Of a stretch of 15,319 bases of DNA, positions 1 through 5,696 are shown one piece after another. A program made the translations under genes and the position numbers. Position 1 is the stretch's first letter. Every line of letters begins with the position of its first letter. The notes beneath the pieces were generated by a model, which worked only from the letters and a program-made list of their open reading frames with translations, was not told the DNA's origin and made no database searches. Source of the DNA: an uncultured Oscillospiraceae bacterium (GTDB lineage Bacteria; Bacillota; Clostridia; Oscillospirales; Oscillospiraceae); assembly GCA_934591705.1 (NCBI GenBank), contig CAKTPM010000030.1, positions 1-15,319 on the forward strand. The letters are read 5' to 3'.

Positions 1-37
1 GCGGTTAGCCGCCCGGCGGGCCGGAGGGAGAAGCTTT

Positions 38-796
38 TTATTTGCCGCCGCCGGCTTTCCCGCCGCGGCTCTTTTTCCGGGCCTCGAAGGTGGAGAGCAT
101 GGTCTGCAGGTGCTCGCTCAGGGGGCGCTCCGAAAGGAAGGGGCGGAAGAAGTGGTGCCGCTGGGCGGAGCGGTCCTGCACGCTGCGGATATGCGCCTTG
201 AGGGTCTCATAGCGCACGATGACATCGTTGTCCGCGGCGAACTTCCGCAGCTTCGCCACCAGCTGCGCAGAGTGGGCCGCGTCGATGAGGAACACGCCGA
301 AGAAAAGGCCGATGAAGAAGGAGAAGGCCAGGTTGTTGGACAGCCATGCCAGGGCCTGGAGGATGTGGGGGTGGATCAGATAAGCATACACGGCGCCCAG
401 CAGGGCCCAGATCACGGAGAACTTGGGGCAGATGATGCCCTGGATATTGCCCCACTCGTTGCTGTAGTCCCACAGGCGCACATTGCACACCTTCAGGGAC
501 AGGATGCCCGCCAGGTACTCGATGACCGTCATGGCCACGGCGGTAAAGGCAAAGAGCAGCAGCTTGTTCCAGAAGGTGTCCTCAATGAGCCGATAGCTCT
601 CCGCGGAGGTGATAAGGAACATGATGCACAGCCCGAAGCCATACAGCGGCACATAGGGGCCGGTGCAGAAGCCGGGGTTGATCCACTTTCGCTCCGGGTT
701 GCAGCGGGAGAAAAACCGCCGGAAGATCAGCTCCATGACCCAGCCGCACACAGAGCCCACAAAAAAGAGAAATGCCAGCACAAGGGGAAGATTCAT
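38..796 (-). CDS. Putative ABC-transporter type IV (CmpB/DUF1113-like) membrane protein
   Basis: This is a 252-residue polytopic membrane protein. Hydrophobic segments lie near residues 4-24, 46-64, 79-101, 125-145 and 156-174, followed by a basic cytoplasmic tail of about 75 residues that ends in a Gly/Lys-rich stretch. The motifs PGFCTGPYVPLYGFG (about 41-55), the Glu in VIEYLAG and WDYSNEWGNIQGIICP are typical of the family annotated as putative ABC-transporter type IV (CmpB), common in Clostridia. The biochemical role is unknown, and no ATPase partner lies next to it. The ATG at 796 is preceded by GGAGG at 9 nt. A likely promoter lies at 827-855 (TGGACT, 17 nt, TAAAAT). The stop codon is at 38-40 and the gene is complete. 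The family call is from motif memory and transport function is not shown. Confidence 0.8.
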   Translation of the reverse strand: MNLPLVLAFLFFVGSVCGWVMELIFRRFFSRCNPERKWINPGFCTGPYVPLYGFGLCIMFLITSAESYRLIEDTFWNKLLLFAFTAVAMTVIEYLAGILSLKVCNVRLWDYSNEWGNIQGIICPKFSVIWALLGAVYAYLIHPHILQALAWLSNNLAFSFFIGLFFGVFLIDAAHSAQLVAKLRKFAADNDVIVRYETLKAHIRSVQDRSAQRHHFFRPFLSERPLSEHLQTMLSTFEARKKSRGGKAGGGK

Positions 797-826
797 TGCG
801 GAATACCTCCAAATTTCATTGTCCCC

Positions 827-855
827 ATTTTACCCCATCCGCCGGGCAAAGTCCA
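827..855 (-). promoter_or_regulatory. Promoter of the CmpB-like gene
   Basis: On the minus strand, -35 TGGACT (850-855) and -10 TAAAAT (827-832) are separated by 17 nt, about 31 nt upstream of the gene's ATG. It lies downstream of the small RNA terminator, so the gene can be transcribed independently of that RNA. The sequence closely resembles the small RNA promoter at 942-970. Confidence 0.6.
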
Positions 856-875
856 GCAGAACCGATCTGCGGAGC

Positions 876-906
876 AAAAAAAGAAGCCGCCCCCGGCGGG
901 ACGGCT
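876..906 (-). terminator. Intrinsic terminator of the small RNA
   Basis: Read on the minus strand, AGCCGTCCC pairs with GGGGCGGCT (nine pairs including one G-U, four-base loop; arms 898-906 and 885-893). The sequence TC and seven T residues (876-882) follow. There is no T tract on the plus strand, so it acts on minus-strand transcription. No minus-strand protein gene lies between it and hpf, which is what suggests a non-coding transcript. Confidence 0.7.
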
Positions 907-936
907 CAAGTGGGTGGGATATTGGAAAGCTTCCAT
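876..936 (-). ncRNA. Candidate small RNA of about 60 nt
   Basis: A minus-strand transcription unit without a credible ORF. A good sigma-A promoter (942-970) would start a transcript near 936. It would begin with a small hairpin (TGGAA, GCT loop, TTCCA; 923-935), continue through a single-stranded C-rich stretch containing CCCACCC, and end at an intrinsic terminator (885-906 plus a seven-T tract). The promoter, 5' hairpin, C-rich linker and terminator fit a trans-acting small RNA whose C-rich region could pair with G-rich ribosome binding sites. That role is inference. The alternative is a terminated leader for the gene at 796, but that gene appears to have its own promoter downstream of the terminator. 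No known RNA family is recognised. Confidence 0.5.
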
Positions 937-941
937 CTGTT

Positions 942-970
942 ATCATACCCCATCGCCGGAGATTTGTCCA
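942..970 (-). promoter_or_regulatory. Sigma-A-type promoter of the candidate small RNA
   Basis: On the minus strand, -35 TGGACA (965-970) and -10 TATGAT (942-947) have an exact 17-nt spacer. Each hexamer matches consensus at five of six positions. The predicted start is near 936. Confidence 0.6.
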
Positions 971-1070
971 TAGGAAGCTTTGTCGAAAAGGGGGGCTTTC
1001 GGTAAAAATCAGCAAAACGCTGAATTCGGCCGGCGCATTTTTTTGATTCATACAAAAATGATCTCCCTTC

Positions 1071-1099
1071 TTTTCAAGTGTTGGCAAATGTGTTATACT
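1071..1099 (+). promoter_or_regulatory. Promoter of hpf
   Basis: An extended -10 element, TGT followed by TATACT (1094-1099), has a weak -35 TTTTCA (1071-1076) 17 nt upstream. The predicted start is about 65 nt before the hpf ATG. The leader contains AAGGATG (1107-1113), which can pair with CATCCCTT (1144-1151) with one bulge, and an inner GAGGG/CCCTC pairing. A structured leader is therefore possible. Confidence 0.5.
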
Positions 1100-1170
1100 C
1101 TCTCCAAGGATGAGGGGAAGTCCCTCCCCGACCCTTGCGTTGCCATCCCTTCGAGAAAGGAGCTTTCACT

Positions 1171-1707
1171 ATGAAGTACACATTTGCCTGCAAGAAGATC
1201 CCTCTGAATGACTCCATCAAGGAGTACGCCGAGAAGAAGATCAGCAAGCTCGACCGCTACTTTGCCCGGGAGGCGGAGGCCTTTGTCACCTTTAATGTGG
1301 AGAAGAAGAACCGCTGCATCGTGGAGCTGACCGTCCGCGCCGCAGACGGCACCCTCTTCCGTGCCCAGGAGCAGGATACCGACGGGGATATGCGCGGCGC
1401 CATCGACGCGGCTGTGAGCTTCATCGAGCGGCGCATCCGCAAGAATAAGACCCGCCTGGCCAAGAACCTGCGCCCCGAGGCCATGGTGCCCGAGGTGCCC
1501 GCGGAGTTCGATGTGGCGGAGGATGTGGAGTTCAATGTGGTGCGCACCAAGCATTTCCAGGTGGTGCCCATGAGCATCGACGAGGCCATTCTGCAGATGA
1601 ATCTGCTGGACCACAACTTCTATGTGTTCCGCAACCGCGACACCGAGAAGATCAATGTGGTCTACTGCCGCAACGACGGCGGCTACGGCGTCATCGAGGC
1701 GGAATAA
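1171..1707 (+). CDS. hpf: Ribosome hibernation promoting factor, long form
   Basis: A 178-residue long-form HPF (HPF/RaiA/YvyD family). The N-terminal ribosome-binding domain covers about residues 1-100, with the family pattern of an early strand, IKEYAEKKISKLDRYF, and a basic helix ending in RRIRKNKTRLAK. After a linker, the C-terminal dimerisation domain (about 120-178) contains VRTKHFQVVPMSIDEAILQM, HNFYVFRN and NVVYCRNDGGYGVIE. Long HPF proteins bind the 30S decoding region and join two ribosomes into inactive 100S dimers in stationary phase or stress. The ATG at 1171 is chosen because AAAGGAG lies just upstream. An upstream in-frame ATG at 1135 has no comparable site and would add residues foreign to the family. 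The gene is monocistronic and ends at a bidirectional terminator shared with jag. Confidence 0.97.
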   Translation: MKYTFACKKIPLNDSIKEYAEKKISKLDRYFAREAEAFVTFNVEKKNRCIVELTVRAADGTLFRAQEQDTDGDMRGAIDAAVSFIERRIRKNKTRLAKNLRPEAMVPEVPAEFDVAEDVEFNVVRTKHFQVVPMSIDEAILQMNLLDHNFYVFRNRDTEKINVVYCRNDGGYGVIEAE

Positions 1708-1723
1708 GCCCCCGAATGAACAT

Positions 1724-1753
1724 AAAAAGAACCGCCCGCGGGCGGTTCTTTTT
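1724..1753. terminator. Bidirectional terminator between hpf and jag
   Basis: A perfect 14-bp inverted repeat (1724-1737 and 1740-1753) with core ACCGCCC/GGGCGGT is flanked by A-rich and T-rich tails. It can therefore terminate hpf on the plus strand and the rpmH-to-jag unit on the minus strand. Confidence 0.9.
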
Positions 1754-1760
1754 TCTGTTC

Positions 1761-2609
1761 TCAGCGGTGCTGCTCTCCGCGGTCGTAGGCCACCACCACG
1801 CGGCGGTTGGGCTCGGTGCCGATGGAGTAGGTGGTGACGCCCGGCTCATCCTGCAGGGCGGCGTGGATCACATGGCGCTCATAGGCGTTCATGGGCTCCA
1901 GGGTGACGCTGCGGCGGTACTTGAGCACCTTGGCAGCCACCTTGCGGCTGAGGGCCACCAAGCTCGCCTCCCGCTTGGCACGGTAGCTCTCGGCGTCCAC
2001 CTGCACGCGGATGCGCTTGTCCTTGCCGGAGTTGACGGCGTAGTTGGTGAGCTGCTGGATGGCGTCTAAGGTCTCGCCCCGGCGGCCGATGAGAGCGCCC
2101 AGGCGGCTGCCCTCCAGAACGACCTTGTAGCGGCCCTTCTCCACCTCGTACACACGGATCTGGGCCTGGCATTCCAGGTGCTCCAGAAGGCCGCTCAGGA
2201 AGGCGGTGATGCGGCCGGCATTTTCATCCTCGCACAGGGGCAGCTCCTCCATGGGGGTCTCGCAGACCGGCTCCTCCCGATGAGGGGGCTCCCGGCGGGG
2301 CTGCTCCCTTCGGGGCTGCTCCTTGTGAGCGGGCTCCCGCCGGGCGGGCTGCTCCTTCCGGGGCTGCTCCTTTCGGGGGGCGGGCTTGCTCTCGGGCTTT
2401 ACGGGGGCGGCCGCCGGCTCCGTCAGGGGGGCCTCCTCCGGGCCGTAGGTCACCCGGACCCGGGCCGGGCTGCTGCCGATGCCCAAAAAGCCGCTCTTGG
2501 CCCGCTCTAAGATCTCCACGGAGACATCGTCGCGGTCCATACCCAGCTGGGCAAGGGCCTTGGCAACGGCCTCTTCCTCGGTCTTGCCCGTTACATCAAT
2601 ATAACTCAT
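1761..2609 (-). CDS. jag: Jag/KhpB (SpoIIIJ-associated) RNA-binding protein
   Basis: A 282-residue Jag protein with the usual three domains. The Jag-N domain (about 1-55) contains GKTEEEAVAKALAQLG and LERAKSGFLGIG. The type II KH domain (about 135-205) has the GRRG loop at 175-178. The C-terminal R3H domain (about 205-270) has the Arg245-x3-His249 signature. Jag/KhpB (EloR) proteins bind RNA and affect cell elongation and division in Firmicutes. The gene usually follows yidC/spoIIIJ, as here, with a 12-nt gap. The ATG at 2609 is preceded by AAGGAG at 8 nt. A TTG two codons upstream lies too close to that site. The linker (about 79-115) is a degenerate repeat of Arg/Lys-Glu-Gln-Pro units, longer and more repetitive than in many homologues. 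Confidence 0.95.
   Translation of the reverse strand: MSYIDVTGKTEEEAVAKALAQLGMDRDDVSVEILERAKSGFLGIGSSPARVRVTYGPEEAPLTEPAAAPVKPESKPAPRKEQPRKEQPARREPAHKEQPRREQPRREPPHREEPVCETPMEELPLCEDENAGRITAFLSGLLEHLECQAQIRVYEVEKGRYKVVLEGSRLGALIGRRGETLDAIQQLTNYAVNSGKDKRIRVQVDAESYRAKREASLVALSRKVAAKVLKYRRSVTLEPMNAYERHVIHAALQDEPGVTTYSIGTEPNRRVVVAYDRGEQHR
2265..2375 (-). repeat. Degenerate short tandem repeat in the jag linker
   Basis: Residues about 79-115 of Jag consist of variants of a five- to six-residue unit (RKEQP, ARREP, AHKEQP, RREQP, RREPP, HREEP). At DNA level this is a GC-rich imperfect repeat with recurring GGGGCTGCTCC on the plus strand. Such a tract could vary in copy number by slippage. It separates the Jag-N and KH domains. 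Confidence 0.7.
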
Positions 2610-2621
2610 AGACAAAACTCC

Positions 2622-3728
2622 TTATTCTTCATCGTCATAGTGGCCCTCACTGTAGGCGCGGCCACGGGCGTAAGGCCGCTGGCCCACCCGGCCCGCCTCG
2701 GTGGTGGAGGCGCGCTTTTCGGAGGCGGCCTCCTTGTGGGCCTGCTGCTTCTTCTTGGAGGGCTGCGGGGGCTGCTTGCCCTGGTTCTGGCGCTGGAGCA
2801 TCATCTCGCGCTGCTTTTCATACTTCTCCAGGCGCTTTTCCCGGGCCAGCTTTTCCTTCTCCGTCTCCTCGGCGTCCATGCGCTTATTGAAGTAGGAGTT
2901 GAGCAGCTGCTCCTGGATGCAGGAGAACCCGGCGTTGGCGATCCAGTACACGCACAGGGCGGCGGGCAGGATGTAGCCCATCCACACGGTCATCAGCGGC
3001 ATCATGTAGAGCATGGTCTTGGAGGTGCCGTTGATCTGGTTGTTCCCGTTGGACTTCATGCTGATCATGCTCATCAAAAACTGCAGCGCAGCGGAGATGA
3101 GGGGCAGCAGCAGGATGCCGATGACGGGCCAGCCGCCGGAGGGGAACTGCCCGAACAGGTCCTTGCCCACAGAGGAGAGGTCCATGCCCAGGAAGGAGTA
3201 GTCCACATCGATGAGCTTGTCGAACTTGCCGGCAAACTCCGCCCAGTTCTCGTGGATGAACTTGGTGAGGTAGATCTGGTCGTAGGCGCCCACCTTCTCC
3301 GGGGTCTGATAGCCCAGGGTCACAGCCAGCTTGGTGACCTCGGCGATAGCGCTCTCGGAGAGGTTCATGAAGTAGCGCAGGGGGGTGCGGATGATGTAGT
3401 AAAGAGCGATGAGGATGGGGAAGGGGAGGAAGCTCCACAGGCAGCCGCCCATGGGGTTGATGCCCTCCCGGGCGTAGAGCGCCTGCATCTCCTCCTGCTG
3501 GCGCATCTTATCGTTGGCATAGCGGACCTGGATGTCCTTGATCTTGCCCTGCATGCGGTTGATGCGCAGCATGCTCTTTTTGGATTTCATCTGGAAGGGC
3601 AAGATCACCAGCTTCACCACCAGGGTGAAGAGGATCAGTGCCACACCGTAGGAGCCGGTGACGCTGTAGAAAAGCCGCGTCAGCCAGGCGAAGGGGATAC
3701 AAATATAGTATCCGAGTTGTGCAAACAT
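2622..3728 (-). CDS. yidC: YidC/Oxa1/SpoIIIJ membrane protein insertase
   Basis: A 368-residue YidC-family insertase that places proteins into the cytoplasmic membrane, alone or with SecYEG. It has an amphipathic start, then membrane segments near 26-45, 97-115, 200-222, 238-255 and 257-275. A basic cytoplasmic loop (about 46-95) follows the first segment and a long charged tail begins at about 280. Family motifs include the VVKLVILPFQMKSKKSM stretch and the NPMGGCLWSFLPFPI and YWIANAGFSCIQE regions. Residue 39, where SpoIIIJ has the groove arginine, is lysine. An extracellular insertion of about 80 residues (120-200) separates two segments. There is no obvious lipobox, unlike many Firmicutes homologues. 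The ATG at 3728 follows GGAGG. Confidence 0.95.
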   Translation of the reverse strand: MFAQLGYYICIPFAWLTRLFYSVTGSYGVALILFTLVVKLVILPFQMKSKKSMLRINRMQGKIKDIQVRYANDKMRQQEEMQALYAREGINPMGGCLWSFLPFPILIALYYIIRTPLRYFMNLSESAIAEVTKLAVTLGYQTPEKVGAYDQIYLTKFIHENWAEFAGKFDKLIDVDYSFLGMDLSSVGKDLFGQFPSGGWPVIGILLLPLISAALQFLMSMISMKSNGNNQINGTSKTMLYMMPLMTVWMGYILPAALCVYWIANAGFSCIQEQLLNSYFNKRMDAEETEKEKLAREKRLEKYEKQREMMLQRQNQGKQPPQPSKKKQQAHKEAASEKRASTTEAGRVGQRPYARGRAYSEGHYDDEE

Positions 3729-3788
3729 TCGGTTTTTACCTCCGTTGTGTAGTGAAAACGAGGTCCTTGCGGGGTGGGAAAATTTGCT

Positions 3789-3998
3789 TCACGGGACGGG
3801 GTCGTATCCGCCCTTGTGAAAGGGATGGCATCGCATGATCCTTTTGAAGCCCAGCCACGCGCCCTTGCCGGCGCCGTACTTCTCGATGGCCTGCCGGGTA
3901 TACTCCGAGCAGGTGGGGATGTAGTTGCACCGGGGCGGGCACAGGGGGGAGACGGCGGTCTGATAAAAGCGGATGAGCTTGAGAAAGAGCTTTTTCAT
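3789..3998 (-). CDS. yidD: Membrane protein insertion efficiency factor YidD
   Basis: A 69-residue YidD protein, which helps membrane protein insertion and typically lies between rnpA and yidC. The sequence has an N-terminal amphipathic helix (MKKLFLKLIRFYQTAVSP) and the family motif CPPRCNYIPTCSEYTRQAI, and it ends with RIMRCHPFHKGGYDPVP. The start at 3998 is fixed by an ATGA overlap of four bases with the rnpA stop, which implies translational coupling. The same frame stays open upstream through the rnpA region, but only the part from 3998 matches the family. Length is normal. Confidence 0.96.
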   Translation of the reverse strand: MKKLFLKLIRFYQTAVSPLCPPRCNYIPTCSEYTRQAIEKYGAGKGAWLGFKRIMRCHPFHKGGYDPVP

Positions 3999-4342
3999 GC
4001 CTTTTTGAGAAGGCCCAGCTTGTCCAGGGCATCCCGGTAAAGCTGCAGCATCCGGGCAAAGTCCCCGGCGGCGCAGCGGCTGCGGGCCACCAGGATCACA
4101 TCGTAGCCCGGCAGCATCTCCGGCCGGCTCAGCCGATAGAGCTCCCGCAGCCGCCGCCGGGCCCGATTGCGCACCACGGCGTGGCCCAGCTTGGTGCTGA
4201 CGGTGACGCCCAGGCGGCTTTGCCCGGTTTTGCTGCGCAGGCAGTAGATCACAAAAAAGGGCGTCACCACGGAGCGGCCCTTGTGATAGATCCGGCGGAA
4301 CATATAATTCTCTTTTACGGTCACGGCGCTTTTCACGGACAC
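3995..4342 (-). CDS. rnpA: Ribonuclease P protein component
   Basis: A 115-residue RnpA, the protein subunit that joins the catalytic RNA to trim the 5' leader of pre-tRNAs. The family pattern is clear: VKENYMFRRIYHKGRS at the start, RLGVTVSTKLGHAVVRNR and the basic RNR motif VVRNRARRRLRE (57-67), then DVILVAR. The start is GTG at 4342, with AAAGGAAG close upstream. Using this start gives a normal N-terminus, whereas the internal ATG at about residue 14 would remove the first strand. It is followed by yidD with a four-base overlap. A stable stem-loop in the mRNA separates it from rpmH. Confidence 0.96.
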   Translation of the reverse strand: MSVKSAVTVKENYMFRRIYHKGRSVVTPFFVIYCLRSKTGQSRLGVTVSTKLGHAVVRNRARRRLRELYRLSRPEMLPGYDVILVARSRCAAGDFARMLQLYRDALDKLGLLKKA

Positions 4343-4360
4343 GCTTCCTTTCCTTCGACA

Positions 4361-4410
4361 GATACACCAATAGGGACGGCAGTTTTCCCTTCTACCGTCC
4401 CTGGGGTATC
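4361..4410 (-). promoter_or_regulatory. Stem-loop between rpmH and rnpA
   Basis: AGGGACGG (4372-4379) pairs perfectly with CCGTCCCT (4395-4402). An outer GATAC/GTATC pair (4361-4365 and 4406-4410) extends the stem with an internal bulge. There is no T tract on the minus strand, so it is unlikely to be a full terminator. A role in mRNA processing or in setting L34 above RnpA levels is inference. Confidence 0.6.
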
Positions 4411-4439
4411 TATCTATGCGCGATGCACTTCCGCCTTCC

Positions 4440-4574
4440 TCAGACGGTCAGGCTCAGACGGCCCTTAGCGCGGCGGCGGGCCAGAACCTTGCGGCCGTTG
4501 GCAGTAGCCATTCTCTTGCGGAAGCCGTGCACCTTGGAGCGCTGACGCTTCTTGGGCTGATAGGTACGGAACAT
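4440..4574 (-). CDS. rpmH: Large subunit ribosomal protein bL34
   Basis: A 44-residue L34 with the expected sequence: MFRTYQPKKRQRSKVHGF, then RKRMATANGRKVLARRRAKG and a short LSLTV tail. It is a small basic protein of the 50S subunit. The ATG at 4574 is preceded by GGAGG at 9 nt, and an out-of-frame ATG lies within that spacer. It is the first gene of the rpmH-rnpA-yidD-yidC-jag cluster and is read from a near-consensus promoter through a structured leader of about 110 nt. In many Firmicutes dnaA lies divergently upstream; here it does not. Confidence 0.98.
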   Translation of the reverse strand: MFRTYQPKKRQRSKVHGFRKRMATANGRKVLARRRAKGRLSLTV

Positions 4575-4628
4575 TGCATGACACCTCCATAGTAAAATAT
4601 CGTTGGCCCTCCCGGGGGAGCGCCATAC

Positions 4629-4663
4629 TCGACAGCAAGGGAGAGACCCCTTACCGCAGTCGA
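4629..4663 (-). promoter_or_regulatory. Stem-loop in the rpmH 5' leader
   Basis: In the predicted transcript, TCGAC pairs with GTCGA (outer arms). Inside, GGTAAGGG pairs with CCCTTGCT, including two wobble pairs. A second small hairpin, CTCCC-CC-GGGAG, lies nearer the start codon (about 4609-4620). This makes most of the leader foldable. Autogenous control by L34 is possible but I recognise no known leader family. Confidence 0.5.
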
Positions 4664-4694
4664 ATAAGTGGGTGCGTATTCAAACGCATTTGCC

Positions 4695-4724
4695 ATTATA
4701 CCGAATAAGTGCCGCCCTTGTCAA
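4695..4724 (-). promoter_or_regulatory. Near-consensus promoter of the rpmH cluster
   Basis: On the minus strand, -35 TTGACA (4719-4724) and -10 TATAAT (4695-4700) both match sigma-A consensus perfectly, with an 18-nt spacer. This is the strongest promoter visible in the window. It is consistent with ribosomal protein expression and gives a leader of about 110 nt. Confidence 0.85.
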
Positions 4725-4758
4725 CAAAAAAAGCGTCTTTTGCCTCCAAAAATAGTAA

Positions 4759-4787
4759 TCGACAAGACCTTGTGGTCATGCTATACT
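4759..4787 (+). promoter_or_regulatory. Promoter of the lipoprotein gene
   Basis: -35 TCGACA (4759-4764) and -10 TATACT (4782-4787) have a 17-nt spacer. Each hexamer matches five of six consensus bases. The spacer holds an inverted repeat GACC-TTGT-GGTC (4766-4777), which could be an operator. It diverges from the rpmH promoter, with about 34 AT-rich bases between the two -35 boxes. Confidence 0.65.
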
Positions 4788-4870
4788 GTTGATAACTACA
4801 TAAGGTGCGCGCCAGGACGCCCAAAAAGCGGCGCCCATCACAGCGCCCTGCTCAACAAAGGAGAACACAC

Positions 4871-5620
4871 ATGAAAAGCACAAAGAGATATCCGGCGCTG
4901 CTTCTGGCGCTGCTGACGGCAGCCGCCCTGAGCGCCTGCGCCGCAAAGACCACGCCGCCTGCCGAAGGGGATACCCCCGCTGCGGCCACCCTTGCGGCGC
5001 CGCCCATCGAGGAGCTTTACAGCGAGGACTTCGACTATACCGACAGTGTCGGGAACACCGGGTCTTTTTCCTGCCATGTTCCCAAAATCGCGGCGGACAC
5101 CCCTGGCGCGGCGGATATCAACCGGGCTATCGCCGAGACCTTCACCCCCATCATGGACAACATCTCCGCGTGCGTGGAGGAGGGGTACAGCATGTGGATC
5201 GGCGGCATTTCCTGGAAGTCCTACCGCTATGAGGACATCCTCTCGCTGGTGATCTCCAGCCGCTGGGAGAGCGATGTGGAGGAATACCATGTGTACCTCT
5301 ACGACATCGCCGGCCAGCGGCAGCTGACCACGCCGGAGCTGCTGGCGCAGATGGGCATAGAAGAAGGCGCCTTTTTAAGCGCCCTGCGCGCGGCGGCGGC
5401 AGACTTCTATGACAACCAGTACGGCAGCGGTCCCAATGACTTTCAGGGCGATGCATTCTGGCAGGAGCGCCGGGAGTGGACGCTGTCCGATGAGAACATC
5501 AATCTGAATGTGAGCGCCTACCCGGATGAGGCAGGGCGGCTCTATGTGCCGCTGCCCATCGGCTCCGTCGCCGGTGCGGACTCCTATGTCCGCCTTCTGC
5601 AGCTGGACCTCCTGCCCTGA
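4871..5620 (+). CDS. Lipoprotein with a DUF3298/RsiV-like C-terminal region
   Basis: A 249-residue predicted lipoprotein. A basic N-terminus, a hydrophobic stretch and the lipobox LSAC put the lipidated Cys at residue 23. A Thr/Pro/Ala-rich linker (about 25-45) follows. The mature part resembles the DUF4163/DUF3298 proteins related to RsiV: a conserved polar domain, then strands around LSLVISSRWE and YHVYLYDIAGQRQLTTPELL, and a final strand-rich segment. It would sit on the outer face of the membrane. RsiV homologues bind lysozyme and restrain a sigma factor, but no sigma factor or transmembrane anti-sigma domain is present here, so the role is unknown. The ATG at 4871 has AAAGGAG upstream. 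An in-frame upstream ATG at 4805 has no good site and would bury the signal peptide. It may be cotranscribed with the next gene (76-nt gap, no clear terminator). Confidence 0.75.
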   Translation: MKSTKRYPALLLALLTAAALSACAAKTTPPAEGDTPAAATLAAPPIEELYSEDFDYTDSVGNTGSFSCHVPKIAADTPGAADINRAIAETFTPIMDNISACVEEGYSMWIGGISWKSYRYEDILSLVISSRWESDVEEYHVYLYDIAGQRQLTTPELLAQMGIEEGAFLSALRAAAADFYDNQYGSGPNDFQGDAFWQERREWTLSDENINLNVSAYPDEAGRLYVPLPIGSVAGADSYVRLLQLDLLP

Positions 5621-5696
5621 GGAACGGGCCCCTCGGCGCTTTAACGGAAGAACGATCAGCACATCTATCTGAAAAGAATGTATAAGGAGGTGCGCC

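Noticed and set aside
1009..1023. TCAGC-AAAAC-GCTGA hairpin with a short T run on the minus strand
   Set aside because: The stem is only 5 bp and the T run is only five bases. No minus-strand gene upstream needs a terminator there.
2640..3752. A 370-codon plus-strand frame opposite yidC
   Set aside because: Same reason: it is the mirror of a well-supported gene, with Leu/Gly/His-rich low-complexity protein and no credible start signal.
4787..4795. TGTTGATAA, one mismatch from a DnaA box, near rpmH
   Set aside because: It is a single imperfect site. I found no others in the intergenic region, no dnaA gene and no AT-rich unwinding region, so an origin is not supported.
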